Shown in pieces: positions 55,917 through 64,000 of a stretch of DNA of 64,000 nt. The DNA comes from Galeopsis tetrahit (Eukaryota; Streptophyta; Magnoliopsida; Lamiales; Lamiaceae), in assembly GCA_963675135.1 (NCBI GenBank), contig OY776119.1:38067198-38131197 (forward strand), read 5' to 3'. Numbering within the stretch: position 1 is the stretch's first letter; each line of letters opens with the position of its first letter. Under the pieces are notes generated by a model. It was not told the DNA's origin, did not search any database, and was given only the letters and a program-made list of their open reading frames with translations. The translations under genes and the position numbers were made by a program.

Positions 55917-56766
55917 TGTGAGGTTTATCTCATAATCTCGAGATTCAGTTGAGTTCTACTCGTCTGATGTTGAATTCAGAAGAGTTTTCTAGTCTGCTGA
56001 AGTATTTAGTTGTTGCGAGTATCAACTAGTTTACTTAGCTTATAGAAGTCTTCTGAAGGACTCAGCTGTTGGGCATATCAGCTGGTGGAGTCAGGCAAGA
56101 TAACTTAGACTTGATCAGATGAGGTGGAGGTTTCCAATCAGATGAGAAGGTGTTGCTTAGAATCAACTGAGATGAGAAGATCAGAAGAGTTCTGTTTGTA
56201 GAGTTAGTCTTTTGGCTAAATGTTGGGATATCAGAAGAGTAATCAGAAGAGGGATGTCTTATGATAGGTCTTTTGATGGTGTCATCTGTTTGCGAGAGCA
56301 AGTGAAGGGCAAGGAAGTCAATTCAGATTGGGTCACGCTGAAAGTGTGAGTTTGTTAGGGGGTTGTAATAGAATTCACGCTGGCAATGATCACGCAATCA
56401 ACGCACGCTGCAATCATCCTTGGCATCTATAAATACCCCATTACTTGTGATTGTAAAAGTTTGACTCTTACAAGCATTCGTCTTGAATTGTGAGTTCACG
56501 AGTGAAGTGAGGAGAAATCCCTTTCCGAGTGTTGAATGTGTAAACATCTCTTTTATCAATCAAGATTGAAGTCGTGTGTCCAGTGGATGTAGATTAAGTT
56601 GATCGAACAACTTAAATCTGCGTGTGCTCTGTTTTTCTGTTCTCGTTCTTATATTTGTGAATTGCTATCTTTATTGGATTGTTTGAGGGTGTGATTATCT
56701 TACTTGAATTGGAGACGTCTAATCGAGTGGGTAATTAATTGACAGGTAAAATTATGAGAGAACACA
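55917..56766 (+). repeat. 3' LTR of the Tnt1-type copia element
   Basis: Starts TGTGAGGTTTATCTCATAAT just after the purine tract and ends ATTATGAGAGAACACA, its imperfect inverse, giving TG...CA ends over 850 bp. CTATAAATACCCC near 56429 is a TATA box, consistent with transcription start about 30 bp later. No 5' LTR is found on the other side. Confidence 0.65.
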
Positions 56767-57015
56767 ATTTTATAAGCATCTCACTTTTTCAAACAAAAAT
56801 GCAAGTATAAGAACAATCGGGAAGGCCATTTACAATAGTTGGAGGTTTCGACCCAATAATGAGAGTTTGGGAAATACCCCAAATGAGTAGTTTGATAATT
56901 TCTTGATATTCATTTGTATAAATTTCTTAATTTAATAGGATTTTATGTATTATATATTCACACTAAATTGGCTAATTATACTTGAAACGAGAAAGTTCAT
57001 GTTCTGATTATTTTT
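56767..57015. other. AT-rich spacer, no gene seen
   Basis: Between the copia LTR and the gypsy pol remnant. No feature recognised. Confidence 0.35.
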
Positions 57016-57019
57016 AAAT

Positions 57020-57319
57020 CAACGATAGACATCACAAATCGAGTAGAAGATGCCCTTAGTCGCTGCCACTCCCTTCTTAAATAAATGTGCATGATGGTCC
57101 CGGGTATAAATTCTATTACAGACCTCTATGCTACTAACCCTCTCCCCTTTTGCAAGATTAACCAACCACTTGCAAAAGGGTTACGCATTGAATTTTTCTT
57201 GGATGATGGGTTCATTTATAATGGCATTTTTCTGTGTATTTCAGAGTGCAACTTTTGTTTCTTGCTCGTTCAAGAGTTCCACAACATGGGTCATGTTGGG
57301 CAAGATCGGATTGGTGTGC
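57020..57319 (+). pseudogene. Gypsy RNase H end and integrase zinc domain
   Basis: The plus strand reads NRVEDALSRCHSLL, then SITDLYATNPLPF, GLRIEFFLDDGFIYNGIFLC and QEFHNMGHVGQDR, matching the 'NKVADALSRR' end of gypsy RNase H and the HHCC domain of integrase. The frame is interrupted early and is cut at 57319 by a solo LTR. Confidence 0.75.
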
Positions 57320-58628
57320 TGTCGTTGGCACCCAAAAATAAATACCTTAACTAACCACTATGCAGTAGGGAAGTAAGGGTCGATCCCACAGGGAATGGTG
57401 AAACTCAACTGAATAAATTTGTGTTATGAAAGCAGTAAAAATGGGGGGAGTTGGATTGATGGTTTCTAACTGACTACTAGAAAACATGAAAAATAAAAGT
57501 AAGCAATAAAAATAAACAAGAATCAAATATAAAGAACGATCTAGCTCTCAGATTGCTTCCCCTTGAATAATTTAACCAATTTAATCAGTGAACCCGGTAA
57601 TCTCAATTTAATCTCAAATCTTATCCCTAAACCAGTGGTACGACCAAACTAGTTCGAATTGTTTCTTATGTTTAATTAATTAGAAAGTACGACCCCCAAT
57701 TAATCTATTCCTACGAATAACCCCAAAACATGTATTTAAGGTTCAACTCGAGAAACGCATTAAAGATCTAAAACAATAGAATAAACTAGACCATGAATAG
57801 GAGACGCTCATTTCATGCAACCTAGACGTTATTATCACCTAAGGTGTTCTGCCTTAGTTGCTACGATATCCACAATAATATAAGAATTACGGATTATAAA
57901 TTGTGAATTAACTAGAATTGATAACAAATAAATTCGGATGGTCAATCCTAATAAATCTATTAATCAAAACATGCTTCGCATAAAATCAAATAATAACGAA
58001 ATTGAAATATGAATTGAGATAAACCGTGAATCACAAAATCAAAAAGGCATAATTAAATCCAAGTTTCACATCCTCGGGCTAGAAAAACAATCTAAGTATT
58101 AAACATAATTAAAAGAACAAACGATAAAAACAAAATCAAACTCATCCCTCCTGTCTGCTTCTTTCAATATGAATTCGGCCAAATCCAGCAAAGTTCGGCG
58201 GTGTCCTTTTCGCTCCCCGAATTCGGCTGAGTAATATATATATATGGCTGCTGCTTGCTTTTTTTTAACACCAAAAGTCCTTAATGGGCCATTAAAGCCC
58301 AATAAAAAATTAGATGAATTAATTGGCCCATCTCGTTGCTATAGTGTCCGTGCGTGTATTGCTATGACTCAATTCAGCCCATTTCTTCAGCTTTTGTAAC
58401 ATCAATCAACACAGCCCACTCGCTTCTCAATTGGCCCAATTCTTTTAATTTCTCGAATTTCATTCTCATCAAAATGCTTCAATTTTACCTGAATTATATA
58501 AGAAAATAAAATATCGAGATAACTGAAGGACATATAATAATAAGTCAGAGAACTCAATAAAATGTCAAATTAATTCTCAAATAATATCTAATTAAAGCAC
58601 AAAAATATGCACTAACCCCGACTCATCA
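57320..58628 (-). repeat. Solo LTR of a gypsy-type element
   Basis: Plus strand from TGTCGTTGGCACCC to CCCCGACTCATCA, inserted between two integrase pieces. It contains GGTCGATCCCACAGGG near 57380, the inverse of the GTGGGATCGACC box seen in the LTRs at 60815 and 62412, so it lies in the opposite direction. The left border may be 57317 rather than 57320; no perfect target duplication (TGTGC versus TGGAT). GAATTCGGC words near 58170-58235 recall the neighbouring LTR family. Confidence 0.6.
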
Positions 58629-59119
58629 TGGATAGTCCAACTTCTTGCCGCTTCCTACTTTTGTCCTTCTGAACGTCGGGAATGAGATCACGAATTCCAA
58701 TTTTAGTGTTCTGAATCTTATTTCAACATATGAATGATTCACATGTGTCGTATTAAAAATTAATCAACATCCTACAATATTGGGGGTGACTGCACATGTT
58801 AAAAACCCAACAAGGTGGAATGCTAGTGGAACACGAAAAGTGGTACAGGAGAATCGATTTCGAACCGCATTTCATATGTTTTAAGAAGACAACCAATCTT
58901 GTGGTTGTGGCTCAATTGTACTTTTGTGACGTTTGCTGCCTCCATGGACTGCCTTCCACCATTTTCTCTAGTAAGGAAACTCGTTTATTTAGCAACGTTT
59001 GGCGAATCTTAAGGCATATGGTGAACATGTCGTTAAACTTTAGTTCAGCTTATCACCCTTAAACTGATGGTCAAACTCAGGTTGTGAACTGAGCTTTGGG
59101 TGCTCTGCTCAGGGCCTTA
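58629..59119 (+). pseudogene. Gypsy integrase core
   Basis: The plus strand reads QLLAASYFCPSERRE at the left edge (continuing the zinc domain from before the solo LTR), a decayed middle, RIDFEPHFICFKKTTNLVVV, YFCDVCCLHGLPSTIFSS and LNFSSAYHP with TDGQTQVVN. These match core blocks around the second Asp and the Glu of the DDE triad, although the aspartate of the SDRD block is changed. The coding sequence stops at 59119, inside ALGALLRAL. Confidence 0.75.
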
Positions 59120-59429
59120 TGATTCGGGTGAAATTTACGCATTTTAGAGCCACATGTGAAGCATGTTTTTTATGAGATTTCATTGATTTATGCATTGATT
59201 ATGATGATTTGAGCCAAAATGAGAGAAATGTTGTGTTTTGTCGATTTTGTAGGAAATACGATGAAATTTGGAGCAAAACACCAGCCATACTTTACTGGAT
59301 CAGGAAGAGGAGTGCACGGTTGGATTCGCCTCGAAAAACGGAGTGGAATAGCCTAAAGAATTGAGTCAATCGAACAACCGAGGCGAGAGAAATGCATGAA
59401 ACAAGTTTGGAGTGGCCATCAACTCGGCC

Positions 59430-61410
59430 GAGTGCCCCAACTCGGCCGAGTCCGACCGAGGACAGAATCTGGAAGGTTTTTCCACTCGGCTGAGCTAACC
59501 AATTCGGCCGAGTTTGGAGGTGATTCGGGTGGAATTTACACGTTTTTTATGCACATATGAAGCTCATTTTGATTGTGATTTCATTGATTTATTGGTCGAT
59601 TATCGATGTTTTGGTCAAAATAAGAGAAAGGTGGTGTTTTGTCATTTTTGTAGGAAAAATGACTATTTTGGAAGGTAAAAATATATACCTAATTTTCAGT
59701 GAAGTCAACGAAAGAAGAAATCGAGTTCGTGGGTAAAACGAGTCAAATTTATTCAAAGAAATAATTTGGGCCAATATGTAGCTTGAGCCCCAAGCCAGTG
59801 ACCGAGAGAAGAAAAGGAAATTTGAAGAAAAAGGAAAGAGAGAAGATTTGGAAATTTGAAGAAAAAGGAAAGAGAGAAGATTTGGAAATTGAAGAAAGAA
59901 AAGGAAATTATATTTTTGGAAATAATTTTTTCTAGAAGTTTTAGCCCTAATTTTCAAGTATAAATAAACCCTCTAGTCATACTTTGAGAGAGGGAGAAAA
60001 AGAAGAAGAGGAAGGAGGGAGGCATAAGTTTGGAGAATCCGCTCACGAGGAGAACACCATCCATTAGACTAAGCTTTCTATTTCTCTCTCTTTTTATTTA
60101 GTTATTTCATTTGGTTTTGTTAATTTGATTATGTTGTTGATTGGCTAAAACACTTTTGGTTCTAGGGCTTTGTAAATATTTGGATTGAAGTTTATGTACT
60201 AATTTCTTGCTTTAATTGGTGTTTGTCTCTTATTTGTATGCTTAATACTTCTTTGGAAGCATGTTGTTATTGGCCATGATGATTTGCTTAATTCATTGTT
60301 AATTGGGGTAATATCGAGAGATTTATTCCATTAATCGTATGCAAGCATGCAACCCGGTATTATTATGATCCCGAGAGAGGATTAATTATCGGAGAGGGAA
60401 TTGAATGATCTTTGGGGCTATTTTGGGTGGTGTGATATCTGTAATGTAGAAATACGAACTTATGTTGCATGCTCCTTTGGATTAGTTGTATCGAGAGATT
60501 GATTAATTCTTCTTTTGTGATCAACCCTATATGAAGACAACCTTAATGGCCATTTGAACGAGTACAATTCATAAACGGATATCTAAATGTTGCAAATGTC
60601 TTGGAACCCACCCTCTCATATTTGAGTTTTCATTCGTTTTACTTTCGTTTTCTTGGTTTGCATGTTAGTTGATCGATTCTACATTACTCTTTATTACTTA
60701 TTTGTGACAATTTAGTAGGTAATCTTAGGGTAATTCACCACATTCACTTTAATCGATCGCGTCTAAATAGAATTCCATTAACAAAATACACTTTTACGTA
60801 CGCTATACCTTCTCGTGGGATCGACCTCGTACTTACTTCTCTACGATAGACACCGTATACTTGCGGTCGTATATTTTAGTGTTGTAGAATATGTGAATCA
60901 AGTTTATGGACAAATTTTGAGAGCCCATTCGGCCGAGCTAGCCAACTCGGTCGAGCCCCTGATCAAGGCAGAATCTGGAACCAATTGCCACTCGGCTGAG
61001 CTCCCTGACTCGGCCGAGCAGCTGAACAAAGTTTGGGGACTGGAACGGACTTCACTCGGCCGAGCTGCTGAGCAACTTTAAAATCTGGAACAATTAATCA
61101 CTCGGCCGAGTGACCGAACTCGGCCGAGTCGTGAGGCAATGTCATTCGACCGAGCTCCCTGACTCGACCGAGCTAAGGGGCGAACTCAGAATCTGGAATT
61201 AATTGCACTCGGCCGAGTGAGACAACTCGGCCAAGTCCTAAGATGAAATTTGGAAGCTGGAACGAGCTACACTCGGCCGAGTGATCGAACTCGGCCGAGT
61301 CCTGAGGTGAAGTTTGATCCCTGGAACGAAGTGCACTCGGCCGAGTGGGACAACTCGACCGAGCCCTGAAGATTGTCCCCACAATTCAAACACTCCAACT
61401 CGACCGAGTG
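59430..61410. repeat. Dispersed CTCGGCCGAG palindromes in LTR U3
   Basis: Split by the nested LTR into 59430-59515 and 60925-61410. About 15-20 occurrences of CTCGGCCGAG or close variants (CTCGACCGAG, CTCGGCTGAG), mostly in pairs 12-16 bp apart, with AATCTGGAA spacers. They lie upstream of the LTR TATA box. Confidence 0.8.
59521..60900 (+). repeat. Nested solo LTR of the same family
   Basis: TGATTCGGGTGGAATT to ATGTGAATCA, 1380 bp, with the same ends and 3' part as the surrounding LTR but without the CTCGGCCGAG array. TATAAATAAACCC near 59959 is its TATA box. A ~36-bp GGAAATTTGAAGAAAAAGG tandem repeat lies at 59817-59890. No 5-bp target duplication is seen, so it may have formed by recombination. 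Confidence 0.7.
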
Positions 61411-62497
61411 ACCCCTGTTCTCGGTGCCTTTTGCATATTTTGTCCAATTTCCAAGGACCTAAGTGCAATTTTCATCCTTAAGCCCTACCCCAACACTATA
61501 TAAGGCCTAATTCTTGAAACCCAAGAGATTCTCCCCCAATTTCTCAAATTCCACACATAGTTACACATACTTGGAGGTGTTTTGGTAATTTACTCTTCAT
61601 TTCTCCATCAAATCAAGGAAGAAAGGATGCAATAGCTTGGAAATTCAATTCTCTACCACATTCTAGACTAAGCTTCCTCTTTCCCCTTTATTTTTAAGTA
61701 GTTATTTCAATTGATTTTGTAATTTGACTATGCTAGTTAGTGGCTAGAACACTTTTGGTTCTAGAGCCTTGTAAATACTTTTGTTGAAGTTTATGAATTA
61801 ATGTTTTGCTTATTTGGTGTTTGTGTGGCTTAATTCTATTTGGATGCTTGATTTTAATTGCAAAGCATGTCATTAGTGTACAATGATGATATGTTAATCC
61901 TAGTTAATTGAATTAGGTTGAGAAATCTACTTTGATTAATTGATTGCAAGCATTTGACCTAATTTTATTGTGAGATTGAAAGATGAACAATGATTAGGAA
62001 GATGTGTGATGATCTTAGGAGCTTGATTGGGTCTTATTGTGAAATTTAGGTAGAGATACTAAGTTGTGTGATATTTCCTTTGGATTACTTGGATCGAAAG
62101 AACTTTTAATTCATTATTATGTGATCAATCTTATAGATAAAGCATGAACACCACTTAAGTAGATAGTTAATCGTAGATGGATTCATTAGTATTGCATGTG
62201 CTTTAGAACCTACCTTCTCATACTTGAATTTCATCCGTTTTACTTCTCGTTTTCTTGATTTGCATGTTAGTTGATCGATTCGTTATTATTCTTTATTGCT
62301 TATTTGTGACAACTTGGTAGGCAATTTTAGGGTAATTCACCACATTCACTTTATCGACCGCGTCTAAATAGAATTCCACTAACAAAATACACTTTTACGC
62401 TATACCTCCTTGTGGGATCGACCTCGTACTTACTTCTCTACGATAGACACCGTATACTTGCGGTCGTTTATTCTAACGTTGTAGAATACGTGAATCA

Positions 62498-63032
62498 CCT
62501 TCGTTGGAGACAACCTAAAATCGTAGGACACCAAGCTCCCGCAAGCTGAGTTTGCCCACAATTAGGTCACTAATAGATTTACAGGATACAACCTTTTCGA
62601 AGTGGTCTATAGATTTCCTCCCCGGAGTCTCGTCGACCTATTGCCACTACCTTATGTTGTGCGTCCTCATGGATTTTGTTTGGGATATTCCATGTATACA
62701 TCAATAGGTTCATGCCAACCTCATCGTTGAACATGCAAATTACAAAACTCGGGCTGATCGTGGGCGCCGAGAAGTGTTGTTTGACGTGGGCGACTACGTC
62801 TCAGCCACCCTTTCTAGAAAATATACATTTCGCAGCTCGTGAATATAACAAGTTAATTAGCTGCTCGAAGGATTGGGCCTGTGGAAATAATTTATTGGAT
62901 TAGCCCCATTGCCTATAGGCTTCGTTTACCCAGTCATGTTCGTATTTCCAACGTGTTCAACGTCAAACACCTTACCCCTTACGTGGGGAACTTCTCGTCC
63001 GACAAAGACTATCCAACTTCAAGGACGAACCT
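62498..63032 (+). pseudogene. Gypsy integrase C-terminal region
   Basis: In changing frames the plus strand reads LPQAEFAHN, RFTGYNLFEVVYRFPP, then REYNKLISCSKDWACGNN-like sequence, then NVFNVKHLTPY-like sequence near 62950. These match the end of chromovirus-like integrase with the 'YNKLAARKIGP...NVFNVKHL' chromo-proximal blocks. The tail continues after the TRIM at 63338. Confidence 0.65.
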
Positions 63033-63337
63033 TATTAGAAATTAATTATATACAAGAATTAATTTTCCACCTCTCTACAAGTTTAGACTTTTAGATGAGA
63101 CATAATTCTTTCATGGTATCAGAGCCTTAAGGCCCACGCCCACACATCTTGGGTTTGATTCCTGCTGAAAGCAACTCCACCCATTTAAATTGTTCACTCG
63201 GTGGGCCTCCTCCCCGAAAAGGGTAAATATGATATTTGGCCTATGAGTAAAGGGGAGTATTAGAAATTAATATATACAAGAATTAATTCTCCACCTCCCT
63301 ACAAGTTCAGACTTTTAGATGAGACAAAATTTATTCA
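63033..63337 (+). mobile_element. TRIM (miniature LTR retrotransposon), 305 bp
   Basis: Two near-identical terminal repeats, 63033-63113 (81 bp) and 63258-63337 (80 bp). The first is followed at once by TGGTATCAGAGCC (63114-63126), a tRNA-Met-type primer site; the second is preceded by GTAAAGGGGAG (63247-63257), a polypurine tract. A perfect 5-bp target duplication AACCT stands at 63028-63032 and 63338-63342. The 120-bp interior codes for nothing. The LTRs start TATTAG and end TCA, so TA...CA instead of TG...CA. Inserted in the gypsy tail. Confidence 0.92.
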
Positions 63338-63342
63338 AACCT

Positions 63343-63558
63343 TTCCTGTCCCGGGAGAGATGATGCAAATCAATTAGCAATGACATATTTTGAAGCATTT
63401 ATTTCCTTCTGCAACTTATTTCCTTTATAAAGTATTCCTTCCTTCTTGTCTCGCATTAATTGGGGAGTATTGCACAATTATTGGGATTTTTGCTACTTTC
63501 AAAAACACTATTTTAATCCACTGCATGGACTATTGTTATGCATGCAGTACTTTTGAAT
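63343..63558. other. End of gypsy tail and AT-rich sequence
   Basis: The first ~45 bp continue the gypsy C-terminus (CCCGGGAGAGATGATGCAAA). The rest has no recognisable feature. Confidence 0.4.
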
Positions 63559-63917
63559 ATTTCTCCCCCGTCCCAAGATTACTTTCATAGGTAGATGGAC
63601 ATGCATATTAAGAAAGTGTAAAATTAATGAGTGGAGTTTTGAGGGGTAATTTTGTAAAAAAATATGTATAAAGTAAAGAAATGAGTTGACTTTTGTGTAT
63701 GTGTGAAGAAAAAATAATGACATCTGTGTAAAAATTAAGGATATTGTGAGGGTTGAGTTTATAAAAAATTTTCCATTTTAAGGGTGTGAAAGTTATTGTG
63801 GGACGTCCCAAAAAGGAAAGCGTGAAAGTAATTATGGGACGTCCCAAAAAGGAAAGCGTGAAAGTAATTGTGGGACGTCCCAAAAAGGAAAGTGTGAATG
63901 TAATTGTGGGACGGAGG
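63559..63917. mobile_element. Stowaway-like MITE with internal 36-bp repeats
   Basis: Left end CTCCCCCGTCCCAAGATTAC and the inverse of the right end GTAATTGTGGGACGGAGG form TIRs with the CTCCCTCCGTCCC signature of plant Stowaway/mariner MITEs. Inside the right part are four copies of a 36-bp unit GTGAAAGTAATTGTGGG(ACGTCCCAAAAAGGAAAGC) at 63785-63900, three carrying the palindrome GGGACGTCCC. Borders are accurate to a few bases. Confidence 0.65.
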
Positions 63918-63929
63918 AAGTAATAAATA

Positions 63930-64000
63930 CTCCCTCTGTTCAGTAAAATATTGCTCACTTCTTTTTATACATGTTTTTCAAAAAATCATATTTTAATTAT
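63930..64000 (+). mobile_element. Start of a second MITE
   Basis: TACTCCCTCTGTTCAGTAAA directly after the previous MITE looks like another Stowaway-type left end; it continues beyond the window. Confidence 0.4.

Larger units (their letters stand above)
59120..62497 (+). repeat. Solo LTR with CTCGGCCGAG repeats, containing a nested LTR
   Basis: Begins TGATTCGGGTGAAATT and ends GTGAATCA; TGATTC/GAATCA is a perfect 6-bp inverted end. Flanks are CCTTA and CCTTC, four of five matching, and integrase sequence continues across. Without the nested LTR (59521-60900) it is about 2.0 kb. TATATAAGG near 61495 is a likely TATA box. Close to the end are GTGGGATCGACCTCGTACTT and the GTATACTTGCGGTCG box, also present in the nested copy. 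Confidence 0.75.
57016..63400 (+). mobile_element. Ty3/gypsy pol remnant split by several insertions
   Basis: Coding pieces at 57020-57319, 58629-59119, 62498-63032 and 63338-63385 read in order as the RNase H end, integrase zinc domain, integrase core, integrase C-terminus and tail of one chromovirus-like plus-strand gypsy. They are separated by a solo LTR, a second solo LTR with another nested in it, and a TRIM. The 5' part (gag, RT) is absent, and no LTR of its own is recognised. Confidence 0.75.

Noticed and set aside
60815..61081. An 88-codon plus ORF with repeated HSAELxxSxE residues
   Set aside because: It translates the CTCGGCCGAG repeats within an LTR.

Overview
The window is a transposon-dense stretch of a plant nuclear genome. 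Evidence for a plant: nested LTR retrotransposons with tRNA-iMet-type primer sites, CACTA and MULE DNA transposons, Stowaway-like MITE ends, GT-AG introns, and a seed-storage 2S albumin with an RY/TATA promoter. The albumin looks closest to sesame-type proteins, so I infer an asterid eudicot, probably order Lamiales; this is an inference from one gene. The only ordinary host gene that looks intact is the 2S albumin at 46860-47288.

Left third. Positions 1-8520 hold a minus-strand, Sirevirus-like Ty1/copia element (3' end outside the window) with a long 5' LTR, degraded gag-pol and an extra ORF after pol. A solo LTR (8565-9906) and two older copia remnants follow. A nearly complete minus-strand Tat-type Ty3/gypsy element spans 12408-23775. 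It has gag-PR, pol broken by one stop and one frameshift, and a plus-strand antisense unit with its own TATA box. Pol and the antisense unit converge on an array of hairpin-forming 37-bp repeats. Its 3' LTR stops just short of the predicted transcription start.

Middle. Right of the Tat element lies the 3' flank of a second 2S albumin locus whose coding part is gone. It joins a copia RT fragment that was split by a ~9.9-kb CACTA transposon (24574-34484). That CACTA carries TnpA-like and TNP2-like pseudogenes, an intact minus-strand GRF zinc-finger/transmembrane ORF, a captured LRR fragment, and four clusters of palindromic GCCGACGGA repeats, three of them beside TATA boxes. A second copia (34816-40155, TSD GAGAC, ends TA...CA) lacks gag and carries a 2-kb non-autonomous CACTA (37621-39668, TSD GAT). 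At 42341-43557 a Pack-MULE-like element (TSD TTTGGGGTT) carries a valyl-tRNA synthetase fragment, nested in another TIR element.

Right third. The 2S albumin is followed by a Tat-like LTR, a minus-strand copia remnant, and a plus-strand Tnt1-type copia split by a 4.6-kb MULE (49754-54383, TSD TGCAAGTGGA). Last comes a plus-strand gypsy pol remnant interrupted by one solo LTR (57320-58628), a second solo LTR (59120-62497) with a third nested inside it and many CTCGGCCGAG palindromes, and a 305-bp TRIM (63033-63337, TSD AACCT). MITE ends close the window.

In time order, the copia and gypsy relics are oldest and were split by the DNA transposons and LTRs. The Tat element, with LTRs differing at about five sites over 480 bp, is among the youngest. 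Coordinates of pseudogene segments are approximate; all homology calls come from reading translations by eye, without database searches.
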